A DNA stretch of 33,873 nucleotides from Lachnospiraceae bacterium (GCA_030524665.1 JAUNGL010000021.1:1-33873); one strand, 5' to 3'. Counted from the stretch's first letter, positions 1 to 7,372 are shown. Notes: generated by a model not told the origin, from the sequence alone. Program-made: numbers and translations.

Positions 1-161
1 TTTGACGACAGGCAACAAGATCTAAAATATGTTATTTTAAAAGAGCATCAACAGCAAGCCAGTTTATTTATTTTCAGTTTTAAGAGAGAGTTATACAGGG
101 GTGTTTGGTTGGTAAATGCAAATACAGCAATGGAGTGACAATATCCGATTTCTGATTCATG

Positions 162-257
162 TCTTATGTATATGTGATTTCCGGGGTTCCTGTTCAGGGA
201 CTGCAGGACCGTGAACAGGAACTTTCCAATGACCAGAATGGTAGTTTTCAGAAATAA
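162..257 (+). pseudogene. C-terminal remnant of an ASCH-domain gene
   Basis: Reading from 162 in frame to the TAA at 255-257, this piece encodes about 31 residues closely matching the C-terminus of the intact ASCH protein at 4692-5138 (shared SYVYV, SGVPVQ, EQELSNDQN and a terminal QK). Nothing matching the first ~115 residues of that protein lies upstream, so this is a truncated copy. It ends 15 bases before the stop codon of the opposing ATPase gene, the same convergent arrangement as at 5.1 kb. Confidence 0.8.
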
Positions 258-351
258 AATTACCCGGAATACTTACAGGACTTCACAGACAACCATGCAG
301 CGTTTTTTGCAGAACGCAATGCCGTATGCCTTTATCTCGTTTCTTCCGTCA
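162..351 (+). repeat. Direct repeat copy A (ASCH tail plus ATPase tail)
   Basis: This ~190-bp stretch aligns with 5042-5234 in the same orientation, with about 16 mismatches and one 2-base indel by hand count (about nine positions in ten identical). It covers the 3' end of a rightward ASCH gene and the 3' end of a leftward ATPase/nuclease gene. In this copy the ATPase side continues into an intact gene, while the ASCH side is cut off. Confidence 0.85.
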
Positions 352-1952
352 TTCCGAAGTCTTTCATCGTATCTGCGGGTTTTGATCTGCTTCATCGCTT
401 CCTCACAGGCTTTCCCCAGCCCGGAGATGCCTGATGCGTATTTGATTTCAATAATAATTCCTGCGTCCGGATCTTCCGGCTCAATCAGAATATCGCTGAA
501 ACCGTCTCCGGATTCTGCATTGGACAAGAGAAGCCAGTCTGCCTCACTTCGGAGTAAGCCAAGCAAAATTCCATGGTAAAAGTTTTCTTTTTGTGCATCT
601 CGTGCTTTCGTATCCAAAATGCTGATCGTTCGGCCTAGAATGATGTTAAGATGTTTTTGTATATCATGCGGATTTCCGTCCAGAAAAGCCTGACAGAGTG
701 CCTGCAGTGGTTTTTCATCTTTGACGATCTGTTCTCTGAACCATTCCTGAATTTGCAGTACAAAGACTTCCCGTACTTCCCGGTTGGGTATCGCCAGTTT
801 ATAAATGCCATTTTCTGCCCTGCCGGCCTGCGTCAGATATCCAGTGGTGAACAGGACGCTCCACAGGTTATCGATGCTGTTGTCGATTTCGTTGTAGGTC
901 AGGTCTAACCGAACCGCCTTCTCAATGGTTTCACCTGCGATCAACCGCTCAATTTCATTCTGGGTGGTTTTGTCCGCCTTGTTGATAAACCGCCGAACCA
1001 GTTCATTTCCGCTGGTGTTGATCCAGTAGGCCTGCGGCGGAGCCTGGGGATCAGTTAACAGTTTCTTGACATAGTTGATTACATCCCAGGGGCAATATAC
1101 ATCAGCATCTCCAAAATGATAACCATCGTACCATTCCTTCACGTCAGATGCAGCCCGCTCAAAACTATATGACTCGAGCAGTGCATTTACCTCTGGTTCC
1201 GTGAAACCAAACTGTTCATCATGACGGACGTCTACAATAGAATTCACATCGAAATTGTTCAGACCGGTAAAAATGCTTTCTTTGGAAACTCGAAGACAGC
1301 CTGTCAGCACAGCAAAGTACAGGAATTCATTTGTCTTAAGAGCCTGTCCGAACAGTCCGCGGATCAGGGAGACCATCTCGTCGTAATAGCCGTGACTGAA
1401 TGCTTTATCCAGCGGGACATCGTACTCGTCGATCAGAATGATTACCTTCTGATCATGGTATTTGTATAGAAGCTCCGTCAGTACCGCGAGGGACTTCTGT
1501 ATCACTGCATCGCTTGCTTCTGAAACCGTAAGACTGAGGAAGCTATCTCTGTCCAGCTCAGAAAGCCGGTCATCCTGAATCAGGTATTGGAGACGTCTGA
1601 GCTCTTTCTGAATGACCTCCCAAAGTGTATCGCGTGCATTGGAAAAGCTCAGCCCGTCCACACTTTTCAGAGAGATAAACACCACCGGGAATTTTCCCAT
1701 GTATTTCTCACACAGGCCTGTTTCTTCTGAGATGGCAAGACCCTCAAAAAGCGTTTTATCTGTCCCCAGTTCGAAGAAGCTCTTAAGCATACTCATATTG
1801 AGCGTTTTGCCGAAGCGGCGGGGGCGTGTAAACAAGTTTACTTCTCCCCAGTTGTCTAACAGATCTCGGATCAGAAAGCTCTTGTCTACGTAATAGAAAT
1901 TTTCTCTGCGTATTTTTTCAAAGTTATCGATTCCTACAGGAAGCTTTTTCAT
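273..1952 (-). CDS. AAA-ATPase-like / PD-(D/E)XK nuclease-superfamily protein
   Basis: A 559-residue protein of the AAA-ATPase-like family that carries a C-terminal PD-(D/E)XK domain (formerly DUF1703). It opens with LPVGIDNFEKIRRE and YYVDKS, typical of the family. A Walker A variant RPRRFGKT lies at residues 43-50 and a Walker B (VIILIDEYD) near 170-178. A nuclease-like core has D487 and an E-I-K at 502-504. The start at 1952 is chosen because GTGAGGA lies about 8 bases upstream. The longer in-frame starts at 2000 and 1982 lack a ribosome-binding site and would lie next to the promoter. The family is abundant in gut Clostridia and Bacteroidetes, but its role is not established. No signal peptide or membrane segment is seen. 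The gene appears monocistronic and converges on an ASCH fragment. A second, quite different member is at 5362-7038. Confidence 0.88.
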   Translation of the reverse strand: MKKLPVGIDNFEKIRRENFYYVDKSFLIRDLLDNWGEVNLFTRPRRFGKTLNMSMLKSFFELGTDKTLFEGLAISEETGLCEKYMGKFPVVFISLKSVDGLSFSNARDTLWEVIQKELRRLQYLIQDDRLSELDRDSFLSLTVSEASDAVIQKSLAVLTELLYKYHDQKVIILIDEYDVPLDKAFSHGYYDEMVSLIRGLFGQALKTNEFLYFAVLTGCLRVSKESIFTGLNNFDVNSIVDVRHDEQFGFTEPEVNALLESYSFERAASDVKEWYDGYHFGDADVYCPWDVINYVKKLLTDPQAPPQAYWINTSGNELVRRFINKADKTTQNEIERLIAGETIEKAVRLDLTYNEIDNSIDNLWSVLFTTGYLTQAGRAENGIYKLAIPNREVREVFVLQIQEWFREQIVKDEKPLQALCQAFLDGNPHDIQKHLNIILGRTISILDTKARDAQKENFYHGILLGLLRSEADWLLLSNAESGDGFSDILIEPEDPDAGIIIEIKYASGISGLGKACEEAMKQIKTRRYDERLRNDGRNEIKAYGIAFCKKRCMVVCEVL

Positions 1953-2005
1953 GCTGTTGTCCTCACCCGCTTTTCTCATCATACTGTTTTCATATATCAT
2001 TTTCT

Positions 2006-2034
2006 ATTTTATCCCATGGATGAATAAATAGCAA
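2006..2034 (-). promoter_or_regulatory. Promoter of the leftward ATPase/nuclease gene
   Basis: On the minus strand a TTGCTA box (2029-2034) is followed by exactly 17 bases and TAAAAT (2006-2011). It lies about 55 bases before the chosen ATG at 1952, so the 16-residue N-terminal extension starting at 2000 would begin at or before the transcription start. This supports the shorter protein. Confidence 0.6.
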
Positions 2035-2075
2035 GTAATTACTGCTGGTAAACTTGTACATTGGTCAGACAATGG

Positions 2076-2255
2076 GGTATTGTTGAATTGAAAGCAGATG
2101 GTACGGCGGAAGATGCGGTTCAGCAGATCAGAGCCAGGAAATATGCGGGGAACTTTTACGGTAAATTGTGGGAAGAACCCAGATGTACGGAGCGGATCCT
2201 TGCGGTGAGGATCGCATATGACAGGAAGGATATGGGGCAAGCGGCGAGAGTGTAA
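2076..2255 (+). pseudogene. C-terminal PD-(D/E)XK fragment of an ATPase/nuclease gene
   Basis: About 59 residues in frame to the stop at 2253-2255 align with the C-terminus of the intact protein at 5362-7038. Shared features are I-x-E-L-K, AxQQIxxRxYA, GK, and a run ending ERILAVRIAYD against GRILAVGIAYN. Everything upstream of the ExK motif is missing, and an in-frame TAA lies at 2049-2051. The last HECKVEVL-like residues are also lost. This is a third, dead member of the family inside 7 kb. Confidence 0.75.
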
Positions 2256-2323
2256 GGCAGGGGGCTGCGGGAGAAATTATAATCGTTAAAATATAAGTGT
2301 AAGTATATGCTGAAAAAAATATG

Positions 2324-2352
2324 TTGAAAGAATAATTAAAAAGTGATAATAT
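2324..2352 (+). promoter_or_regulatory. Promoter for the tail-anchored hypothetical gene
   Basis: TTGAAA at 2324-2329, a 17-base spacer and TAATAT at 2347-2352, about 37 bases ahead of the ATG at 2389. The surrounding DNA is very A/T-rich, so chance matches are easier here. Confidence 0.5.
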
Positions 2353-2388
2353 AAAAAACAGCATGATGCATGAGGAAAGAGGAAACGA

Positions 2389-3393
2389 ATGAAGAGTTTT
2401 GGCATATGGTATAGTAGTCCGGATATTCAGGAGCATCACCCAGTGGAACATTCGTCTCCTGTCAGTGCAGAGAAAGAGCTTGAACTTGATTTACATATAA
2501 ATCTATGGGATATTTCCGGTAAAAGGGCGAAAAGTGTAGCACCGTTTATAGATATTGGACTGAATATATCAGAATTTCGGAAGATTGACAAGCTGTGTTT
2601 TCTGATTCCGTTTGAGGTGGATAAGTCGGGAATTGTAGATTTGACGGATACTTTTGAGAAAAGATCAATTGCGAATCTTATTTTTAATGATGACTGTCGT
2701 TTTACCAGAAATGAAAATGGGTTCTGTGTATTAGAACTGATGGAGCATGAAGGAAAGAAAAAGCTGCTTTATAATATGGCTGAAGCGGAAGTGGATTTTT
2801 GGAATAAAGATGAGACGATGATTACGTTTGATTTGAAGGTGCTCAGGGAAGACAGTGTGTGCGATGAGTTTCATGATCTGTATATTAGATTTCGTATTCT
2901 TTCGGATCGAATTAAGGAGGAGCTTTTCTGTAATATTAAAAGCAAAAACTGGTTTCTTGAGAGTGGCTTTACCAGCACTCAGGTCGTTGACATCAAGGTA
3001 AATAAAAAGCGGAATATGAATGAAGAAGACATTAAGGAGATGAGACGTAACAAATTTCAGTTCGCAGAATTCAATAAGGTCCATTTTCTGGTTATGGAAC
3101 CGGCAGGAAATGATGTGGAGGTGTTTGGGAAAGATTTTATTGAATGCCGGAAGTTGGAGAGTGAATGGGGCGAGTACTTGAAGCTGAATTTTGAATTGGG
3201 TGATATTTTGGCCTATCACTGGAAGACTGTCAGTGAATCGGAGCAATTAAAGGAATACGCTCAGATGGTGAAGGTGACAAGCGCAGCGACGAGTTGGTTT
3301 ATTATTATTGTATATATGTTGGTTGTGGTCGCTCTTGGTATTTTGACCAATAGTCTTTTTGCCGCTTTTGTTCAGCCTTTGCTTGGTCTTTGA
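2389..3393 (+). CDS. Unrecognised protein with one C-terminal membrane segment
   Basis: A 334-residue protein that I do not recognise. Residues 1-295 are soluble-looking and rich in charged residues, with short alternating hydrophobic strands and no signal peptide. A single hydrophobic stretch begins near residue 300 (SWFIIIVYMLVVVALGI) and continues through a second hydrophobic patch to the C-terminus. The protein therefore looks tail-anchored, with the bulk in the cytoplasm. The start is supported by AGAGGAAA a few bases upstream and a promoter at 2324-2352. The gene is visibly more A/T-rich than the core genes to the right, as are its two neighbours. It is followed after 72 bases by a GNAT gene on the same strand with no obvious terminator between. 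Inference: it may belong to one unit with the GNAT, kinase and ASCH genes. Confidence 0.7.
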   Translation: MKSFGIWYSSPDIQEHHPVEHSSPVSAEKELELDLHINLWDISGKRAKSVAPFIDIGLNISEFRKIDKLCFLIPFEVDKSGIVDLTDTFEKRSIANLIFNDDCRFTRNENGFCVLELMEHEGKKKLLYNMAEAEVDFWNKDETMITFDLKVLREDSVCDEFHDLYIRFRILSDRIKEELFCNIKSKNWFLESGFTSTQVVDIKVNKKRNMNEEDIKEMRRNKFQFAEFNKVHFLVMEPAGNDVEVFGKDFIECRKLESEWGEYLKLNFELGDILAYHWKTVSESEQLKEYAQMVKVTSAATSWFIIIVYMLVVVALGILTNSLFAAFVQPLLGL

Positions 3394-3465
3394 TTGAGAG
3401 GTTATGATATAAGATTTGATGTTCGGGATAAACATTTGTGTGCTTGAAGTAGAAAGTGTGATTGA

Positions 3466-4110
3466 ATGAGAATGATCAATGGATTTGACTTCGTTTTTTT
3501 CAGTGAGCTGACGCTGTTGGAGCAGAACGTATATTATGAGAAATGCTTTCGTTTTGTCCGTCGATTGAGATGGGAATATCCGGATTTTGTAAAATGGTTT
3601 GGGAATCTGTTTCAGCTGCCTCCGCGTCTGAGACCGGAACGTGAGATTGTGTTTTGCAGAATGAATCATGAAGTGGCAGGGATTGCTATTTTGAAGAAGA
3701 ATGCGGAAGAACAGAAGATCTGTACTTTGCGGGTAGACAAAAGATATCAGAGGATGTCTATTGGAAAGAATCTGATGGAGTTGAGTTTTGAATGGCTTGA
3801 AAATGAAAAGCCTTTGATTACAGTACATAAATCCAGACAGCCTGAATTTGAACGATTGTTTCAGCATTATGGCTTTGAGCTGGATGATCAGAAGTGGGGA
3901 TATTATCGGCTTTTTAGTACGGAGCTGGCTTACAATGGTGAGCTGCCGGAGAAGGCTTTTGGTTTAAACAGATTTGAGATTGCTGACATGTATGAGGTGA
4001 TTTCTGAGTTTATTCAGAGAGGGATATATGATACGGAACAAATGTATCACCGGTATGTAGAGTTGTGGATCAGGAAAAATCTGTATTTACAAAAGGGAAT
4101 GCTTAGTTGA
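3466..4110 (+). CDS. GNAT-family N-acetyltransferase
   Basis: 214 residues. The central part resembles the acetyl-CoA-binding core of GNAT enzymes. A strand TLRVDKRYQ is followed by QRMSIGKNLM in the place of the usual Q/R-x-x-G-x-G/A loop, then a helix, and then a strand and helix ending in LFQHYGFEL, typical of GNAT motif B. The first ~60 residues and the last ~70 lie outside the core, and the substrate cannot be told. The first glycine of the loop is replaced, so acetyl-CoA binding is likely but not certain. No strong ribosome-binding site is seen. ATGs at 3466 and 3472 are equally possible. A terminator-like hairpin follows at 4128, before the kinase gene. Confidence 0.7.
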   Translation: MRMINGFDFVFFSELTLLEQNVYYEKCFRFVRRLRWEYPDFVKWFGNLFQLPPRLRPEREIVFCRMNHEVAGIAILKKNAEEQKICTLRVDKRYQRMSIGKNLMELSFEWLENEKPLITVHKSRQPEFERLFQHYGFELDDQKWGYYRLFSTELAYNGELPEKAFGLNRFEIADMYEVISEFIQRGIYDTEQMYHRYVELWIRKNLYLQKGMLS

Positions 4111-4127
4111 GTTAAATTTATATCAGG

Positions 4128-4171
4128 AAGCTGCAGCAGGAATCACTTATTTGCCGCAGCTTTTGTTCTTT
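4128..4171 (+). terminator. Rho-independent terminator or attenuator between GNAT and kinase genes
   Basis: AAGCTGCAGCA (4128-4138) pairs with TGCCGCAGCTT (4152-4162) with one mismatch, and is followed by TTGTTCTTT. The kinase ribosome-binding site TGAGGTGA starts directly after the T-rich tract. Confidence 0.65.
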
Positions 4172-4182
4172 GAGGTGATAAT

Positions 4183-4716
4183 ATGATTTTTATGGCTGGA
4201 ATCCATGGGGCGGGCAAGACAACGATAGGGAAAAAGCTGGAAGAGAAATGGAATATCAGATGTGTTGCGGCCAGCGCTTTGATAGAAGCTGCTTCAGATC
4301 AGGTTATGCCGGGAAACAAAGTAATAAATTCGATTGAAGAAAATCAGGAATTTTTGCTTCGTGAAGTGAGTAAACTGCGTAATTATGGTGGGCAGTTTAT
4401 TTTAGAGGGGCATTTTTGCCTGATTAATGGGATGTGTGAGATTGAGAGTATATCTCTGGATGTATTTGAAAAATTGAATCCGGAAATGATCGTGATCATT
4501 TCCGCTCATCCGGAATCTATTGCAAGAAGAAATAAGGATAAAGGGCTGCTTTTGTCGAATGTTGAGTTTGTGGACCGTTTTCAGAGAGCTGAGATCGGGT
4601 ATGGGGAAGAGGTTGGCAGGTATCTGGGGGTGCCGTGTCACATTGTAGAAAACGATGAAAAAAATCAGGATGCTCTTTTGAAGGAGGATTTATGGCGGCT
4701 ATCATCTTATCGATAA
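4183..4716 (+). CDS. AAA_33-type P-loop kinase
   Basis: 177 residues, a small single-domain P-loop NTPase of the zeta-toxin/adenylate-kinase-like type. Walker A is GIHGAGKTT at residues 6-14. A hydrophobic strand and Glu-Gly-His (FILEGHFCL) near 75-80 resemble the Walker B/substrate region of nucleotide kinases. SAHPESIARRNKDKG near 107-120 looks like a lid region with arginines. The start has TGAGGTGATAAT upstream. The last 25 bases overlap the start of the ASCH gene, whose AAGGAGG ribosome-binding site lies inside this gene, so the two are probably translationally coupled. The substrate is unknown. It could phosphorylate a nucleotide, a nucleic-acid end or a small metabolite. Confidence 0.78.
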   Translation: MIFMAGIHGAGKTTIGKKLEEKWNIRCVAASALIEAASDQVMPGNKVINSIEENQEFLLREVSKLRNYGGQFILEGHFCLINGMCEIESISLDVFEKLNPEMIVIISAHPESIARRNKDKGLLLSNVEFVDRFQRAEIGYGEEVGRYLGVPCHIVENDEKNQDALLKEDLWRLSSYR

Positions 4717-5138
4717 AACCGGAATTTGTTGAAAAAATAATTTCAGGCGAAAAGAAGTTCGAATATCGGAGACGTCTTTGCAAAAGGGAGATTGACAGGA
4801 TTTACATCTATTCCACTGCACCGGTAAAGCAGGTGGTTGCTGAGGCAGAGGTGACGGGAAGGATGGAGGGAGATAAGGAGGATATCTGGAGATGGACGGA
4901 GAAGCTTTCCGGTATTGACAGGAAGTATTTTGACCGCTATTTTGAGGGTAGGGAATGTGCAGGCTGTTATTGTCTGGGAGCTGTGAAAGTATATGAGACG
5001 GGTTTTGATTTACAGAGGTTTGGGGTGTTGCATGCCCCGCAGTCCTATGTATATGTGGTTTCCGGGGTTCCCGTTCAGGATCTGCAGAACCATGAACAGG
5101 AACTTTCCAATGACCAGAACGACAGTCTTCAGAAATAA
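4692..5138 (+). CDS. ASCH-domain protein
   Basis: 148 residues. The N-terminus has the ASCH signature: a strand AIILSIKPEFVEKIISG, then GEKKFEYRRR (G-x-K-x-x-E-x-R), then a strand IYIYSTAPVKQVVAEAEV. ASCH domains resemble PUA folds and bind RNA or nucleosides. The E. coli member YqfB hydrolyses N4-acetylcytidine. Residues after ~115 form a polar tail (QNHEQELSNDQN). AAGGAGG lies 6 bases before the ATG, inside the upstream kinase gene. Two further broken copies of the same gene are at 162-257 and 7092-7179, showing repeated duplication and decay of this gene in the island. Its 3' end faces a decayed ATPase tail. Confidence 0.8.
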   Translation: MAAIILSIKPEFVEKIISGEKKFEYRRRLCKREIDRIYIYSTAPVKQVVAEAEVTGRMEGDKEDIWRWTEKLSGIDRKYFDRYFEGRECAGCYCLGAVKVYETGFDLQRFGVLHAPQSYVYVVSGVPVQDLQNHEQELSNDQNDSLQK

Positions 5139-5234
5139 AATTACCCGGAATACTTACAGAGCTTCACAGACAACCATGCAGCGTTTTTTGCAGAATGCAA
5201 TGTGCCGTATGCTTTTACCTCGTTTCTTCCGTCA
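5042..5234 (+). repeat. Direct repeat copy B (ASCH tail plus ATPase tail)
   Basis: The partner of 162-351 in the same orientation. Here the ASCH side is the intact gene, and the ATPase side (from 5154) is only a stub carrying a 2-base insertion near 5201. Homology stops abruptly at about 5234, after the shared TTTCTTCCGTCA. Confidence 0.85.
5154..5234 (-). pseudogene. 3'-end stub of a leftward ATPase/nuclease gene
   Basis: The minus strand from 5234 to the stop at 5154-5156 matches the last ~26 codons of the gene at 273-1952 (GRNE-x-KAYG region). A 2-base insertion shifts the frame. Nothing of the gene remains beyond 5234. Confidence 0.75.
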
Positions 5235-5361
5235 CAATTCCATTTGACAATCAGCAGACCGGAAGAAATTCGCATGACTACTTGCTATCCAGAGAGTTTT
5301 ATGGCACCATGATACAAGAGGATTGTTTATATCTGTTGAAGGAAAGGAGCTTGGAGATCAG

Positions 5362-7038
5362 ATGGGCGTTTTTTTGAACAGTAAGAGCGCATATGGCCTG
5401 TTTCAGGAAGATTTTTTTCTTACGTATTACGTGGATAAAACAGAGATTATCAAAGAACTGGTGTCGCTTGTGGAATTAAAGAGGAATGTGAGTGCAAAGG
5501 ATGGTGCAGATAGAGGAAAAAGCCCCAAATATGTGACGATTACCAGACCGCGCCGTTTCGGAAAGACAGTTATGGCAAATATGATTGCTGCCTACTTCGG
5601 GAAAGGCGTGGACAGTCATGAAGAATTTGATACGCTGAAAGTTTCCCGATATCTGTGGTACAGGGAACATTTGAATCGGCATAATGTAATCTATATCAGA
5701 TTTAATGAGATGCCAAGAAACTGTATGTCATATGCACAATATATTGCAAGATTTGAAAAGGGATTGATTACAGATTTGCAGAAAGCCTACCCGGATGCTG
5801 AGATAGAAAAAGACGATGCTGTGTGGGATGCAATGACGAAGATTTATGAATATTGTAACGGCGAAAAGTTTATCTTTGTGTTGGATGAATGGGATTATAT
5901 TTATCATCAGGAGTTTGCGGCAGAAGCGGATAAGGAAAGATTCACAAAGTTTCTCAGTAATCTTCTGAAAGATAAAGCTTACGTGGAGATGGCTTACATG
6001 ACAGGGATTCTGCCAATCGCTAAGTATTCCAGCGGCTCGGAGCTGAATATGTTCTGCGAGTATACGATGGTCACAGAAGAGAAGTACAGCAGATATTTTG
6101 GATTTGTTGACAGTGAGGTAGATGAACTTTATGACCGGTATCTCAGATATCAGACTGAGAACAGGCAGGTTACGCGGGAGGGGCTGCGCACATGGTATGA
6201 TGGTTATCACACAAAAGCGGGAGAGCGCGTATATAACCCGCGTTCTGTGGTACTGGCTCTGGAAAACAATAATCTTGGGAATTACTGGACAAGTTCCGGT
6301 CCATATGACGAGCTGTTTTACTATATTGGGGCGAATGTGGATCAGGTAAAAGAGGATGTGGGGCTTTTGCTCTCCGATATACCGGTACCGGCGAGGGTAC
6401 GGGAATACGCTGCCACATCGATGGAATTGAAGACGCGGGATGAAATCTTCTCTGCGATGGTAGTTTATGGCTTCCTGAACTATGAAAATGGCTGCGTGTC
6501 CATTCCGAATAAAGAACTGATGGATAAATTTGCGGAGATGGCGCAGAAGGAGGCATCGCTGGGAAATGTATACCGTCTTACCAGGGAATCGGGGAGGATG
6601 CTTGCGGCAACAAAAGCTGGAGATACCAGAACAATGAAGGAGATCCTCCAATTTGTCCATAATACGGAAAGTCCACTGACGGTATATAACAGTGAAGCGG
6701 AGTTGGCGTCGATAGTGAAGCTGGCCTATCTGCAGGCGCGGGATTTCTACCGCATCGAACGGGAGGATAAAGCGGGGCTTGGATATGTGGACTTTATCTT
6801 CTATCCATTTGTGAAGAACGATGATGCCATGATTATTGAATTGAAAGTGAATCACACGGTGGACGAAGCAATCCAACAGATCAAGGATCGTCAGTATGCG
6901 CTTCGCTTCGAAGGAAAATTTGGGGTGGAACCGGAGTATACCGGCCGTATCCTTGCAGTGGGTATTGCTTATAACAAATCGGATAAGAACAAACGGCATG
7001 AGTGTAAAGTCGAAGTGCTGCGAGAAAGATTGCAATAA
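5362..7038 (+). CDS. AAA-ATPase-like / PD-(D/E)XK nuclease-superfamily protein (second type)
   Basis: 558 residues, the same two-domain architecture as the protein at 273-1952 but divergent throughout. The N-terminal MGVFLNSKSAY and TYYVDKTEII are family hallmarks. Walker A variant RPRRFGKT is at 62-69, Walker B FIFVLDEWD near 170-178, and the nuclease-like triad is D477, E493 and K495 (in VDFIF and IIELK). The start at 5362 is chosen because the family begins MG-x-FLN and because TTGGAGATCAG gives a ribosome-binding site 7 bases upstream. An upstream in-frame start at 5323 would add 13 unmatched residues. The catalytic residues look intact, so an active nuclease or ATP-driven effector is possible, but the role is unknown. 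It is flanked on the left by an ATPase stub and on the right by an ASCH fragment. Confidence 0.87.
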   Translation: MGVFLNSKSAYGLFQEDFFLTYYVDKTEIIKELVSLVELKRNVSAKDGADRGKSPKYVTITRPRRFGKTVMANMIAAYFGKGVDSHEEFDTLKVSRYLWYREHLNRHNVIYIRFNEMPRNCMSYAQYIARFEKGLITDLQKAYPDAEIEKDDAVWDAMTKIYEYCNGEKFIFVLDEWDYIYHQEFAAEADKERFTKFLSNLLKDKAYVEMAYMTGILPIAKYSSGSELNMFCEYTMVTEEKYSRYFGFVDSEVDELYDRYLRYQTENRQVTREGLRTWYDGYHTKAGERVYNPRSVVLALENNNLGNYWTSSGPYDELFYYIGANVDQVKEDVGLLLSDIPVPARVREYAATSMELKTRDEIFSAMVVYGFLNYENGCVSIPNKELMDKFAEMAQKEASLGNVYRLTRESGRMLAATKAGDTRTMKEILQFVHNTESPLTVYNSEAELASIVKLAYLQARDFYRIEREDKAGLGYVDFIFYPFVKNDDAMIIELKVNHTVDEAIQQIKDRQYALRFEGKFGVEPEYTGRILAVGIAYNKSDKNKRHECKVEVLRERLQ

Positions 7039-7091
7039 GACAGGAAAGTCTGCTATATGAGAGCGGTAGGAGAAAATTTGCATACGAGACA

Positions 7092-7179
7092 GCACCGGTA
7101 TAGCAGGTGGTTGTTAAGCGGAGGTGGCGGGGAGACTGAAGGGTAATAAGGAAGATATCTGGAGGCGGACGGAGAAGTT
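7092..7179 (+). pseudogene. Internal fragment of an ASCH gene (third copy)
   Basis: This stretch aligns with 4818-4906 of the intact ASCH gene. It shares GCACCGGTA, AGCAGGTGGTTG, ATAAGGA, GATATCTGGAG and GGACGGAGAAG. A TAG directly follows the codons for Ala-Pro-Val, and the region has a one-base length difference. Neither end of the gene is present. Confidence 0.75.
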
Positions 7180-7288
7180 ATGAAATAAATTGACGCTGCA
7201 CGGAATGCATTGAAATATTAAGATTTCTTTAACTCTTCATAAAGATACTCATTTCCACCTCAAAATATGATACATTAGATATGTTCAT

Positions 7289-7345
7289 GGTCGTTTCTCT
7301 AAGCGTTACCAGGCGGCAGCGCCTGAGTAAACGACCTTTATTTTT
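7289..7345 (+). promoter_or_regulatory. Terminator-like structured leader before the deacetylase gene
   Basis: GGTCGTTT (7289-7296) pairs with AAACGACC (7329-7336). Inside it, CAGGCG (7310-7315) pairs with CGCCTG (7320-7325) around a GCAG loop. TTTATTTTT follows at 7337-7345, and the ribosome-binding site AGGGGGAG comes only about 15 bases later. This is an intrinsic terminator in the leader, either ending upstream transcription or acting as an attenuator. It matches no riboswitch consensus that I know. Confidence 0.55.
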
Positions 7346-7372
7346 AAGTTACCACGACAGGGGGAGCATAAG

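Noticed and set aside
5244-5249. TTGACA before the second ATPase/nuclease gene as a promoter
   Set aside because: No acceptable -10 box lies 16-18 bases downstream.
4993-5377. Short rightward frames after the ASCH gene
   Set aside because: They are out-of-frame readings through the ASCH tail and the ATPase stub, both already explained by homology.
5728-7095. 455-codon leftward frame opposite the second ATPase/nuclease
   Set aside because: Antisense shadow of a gene with clear domain motifs; it has no ribosome-binding site or family resemblance.
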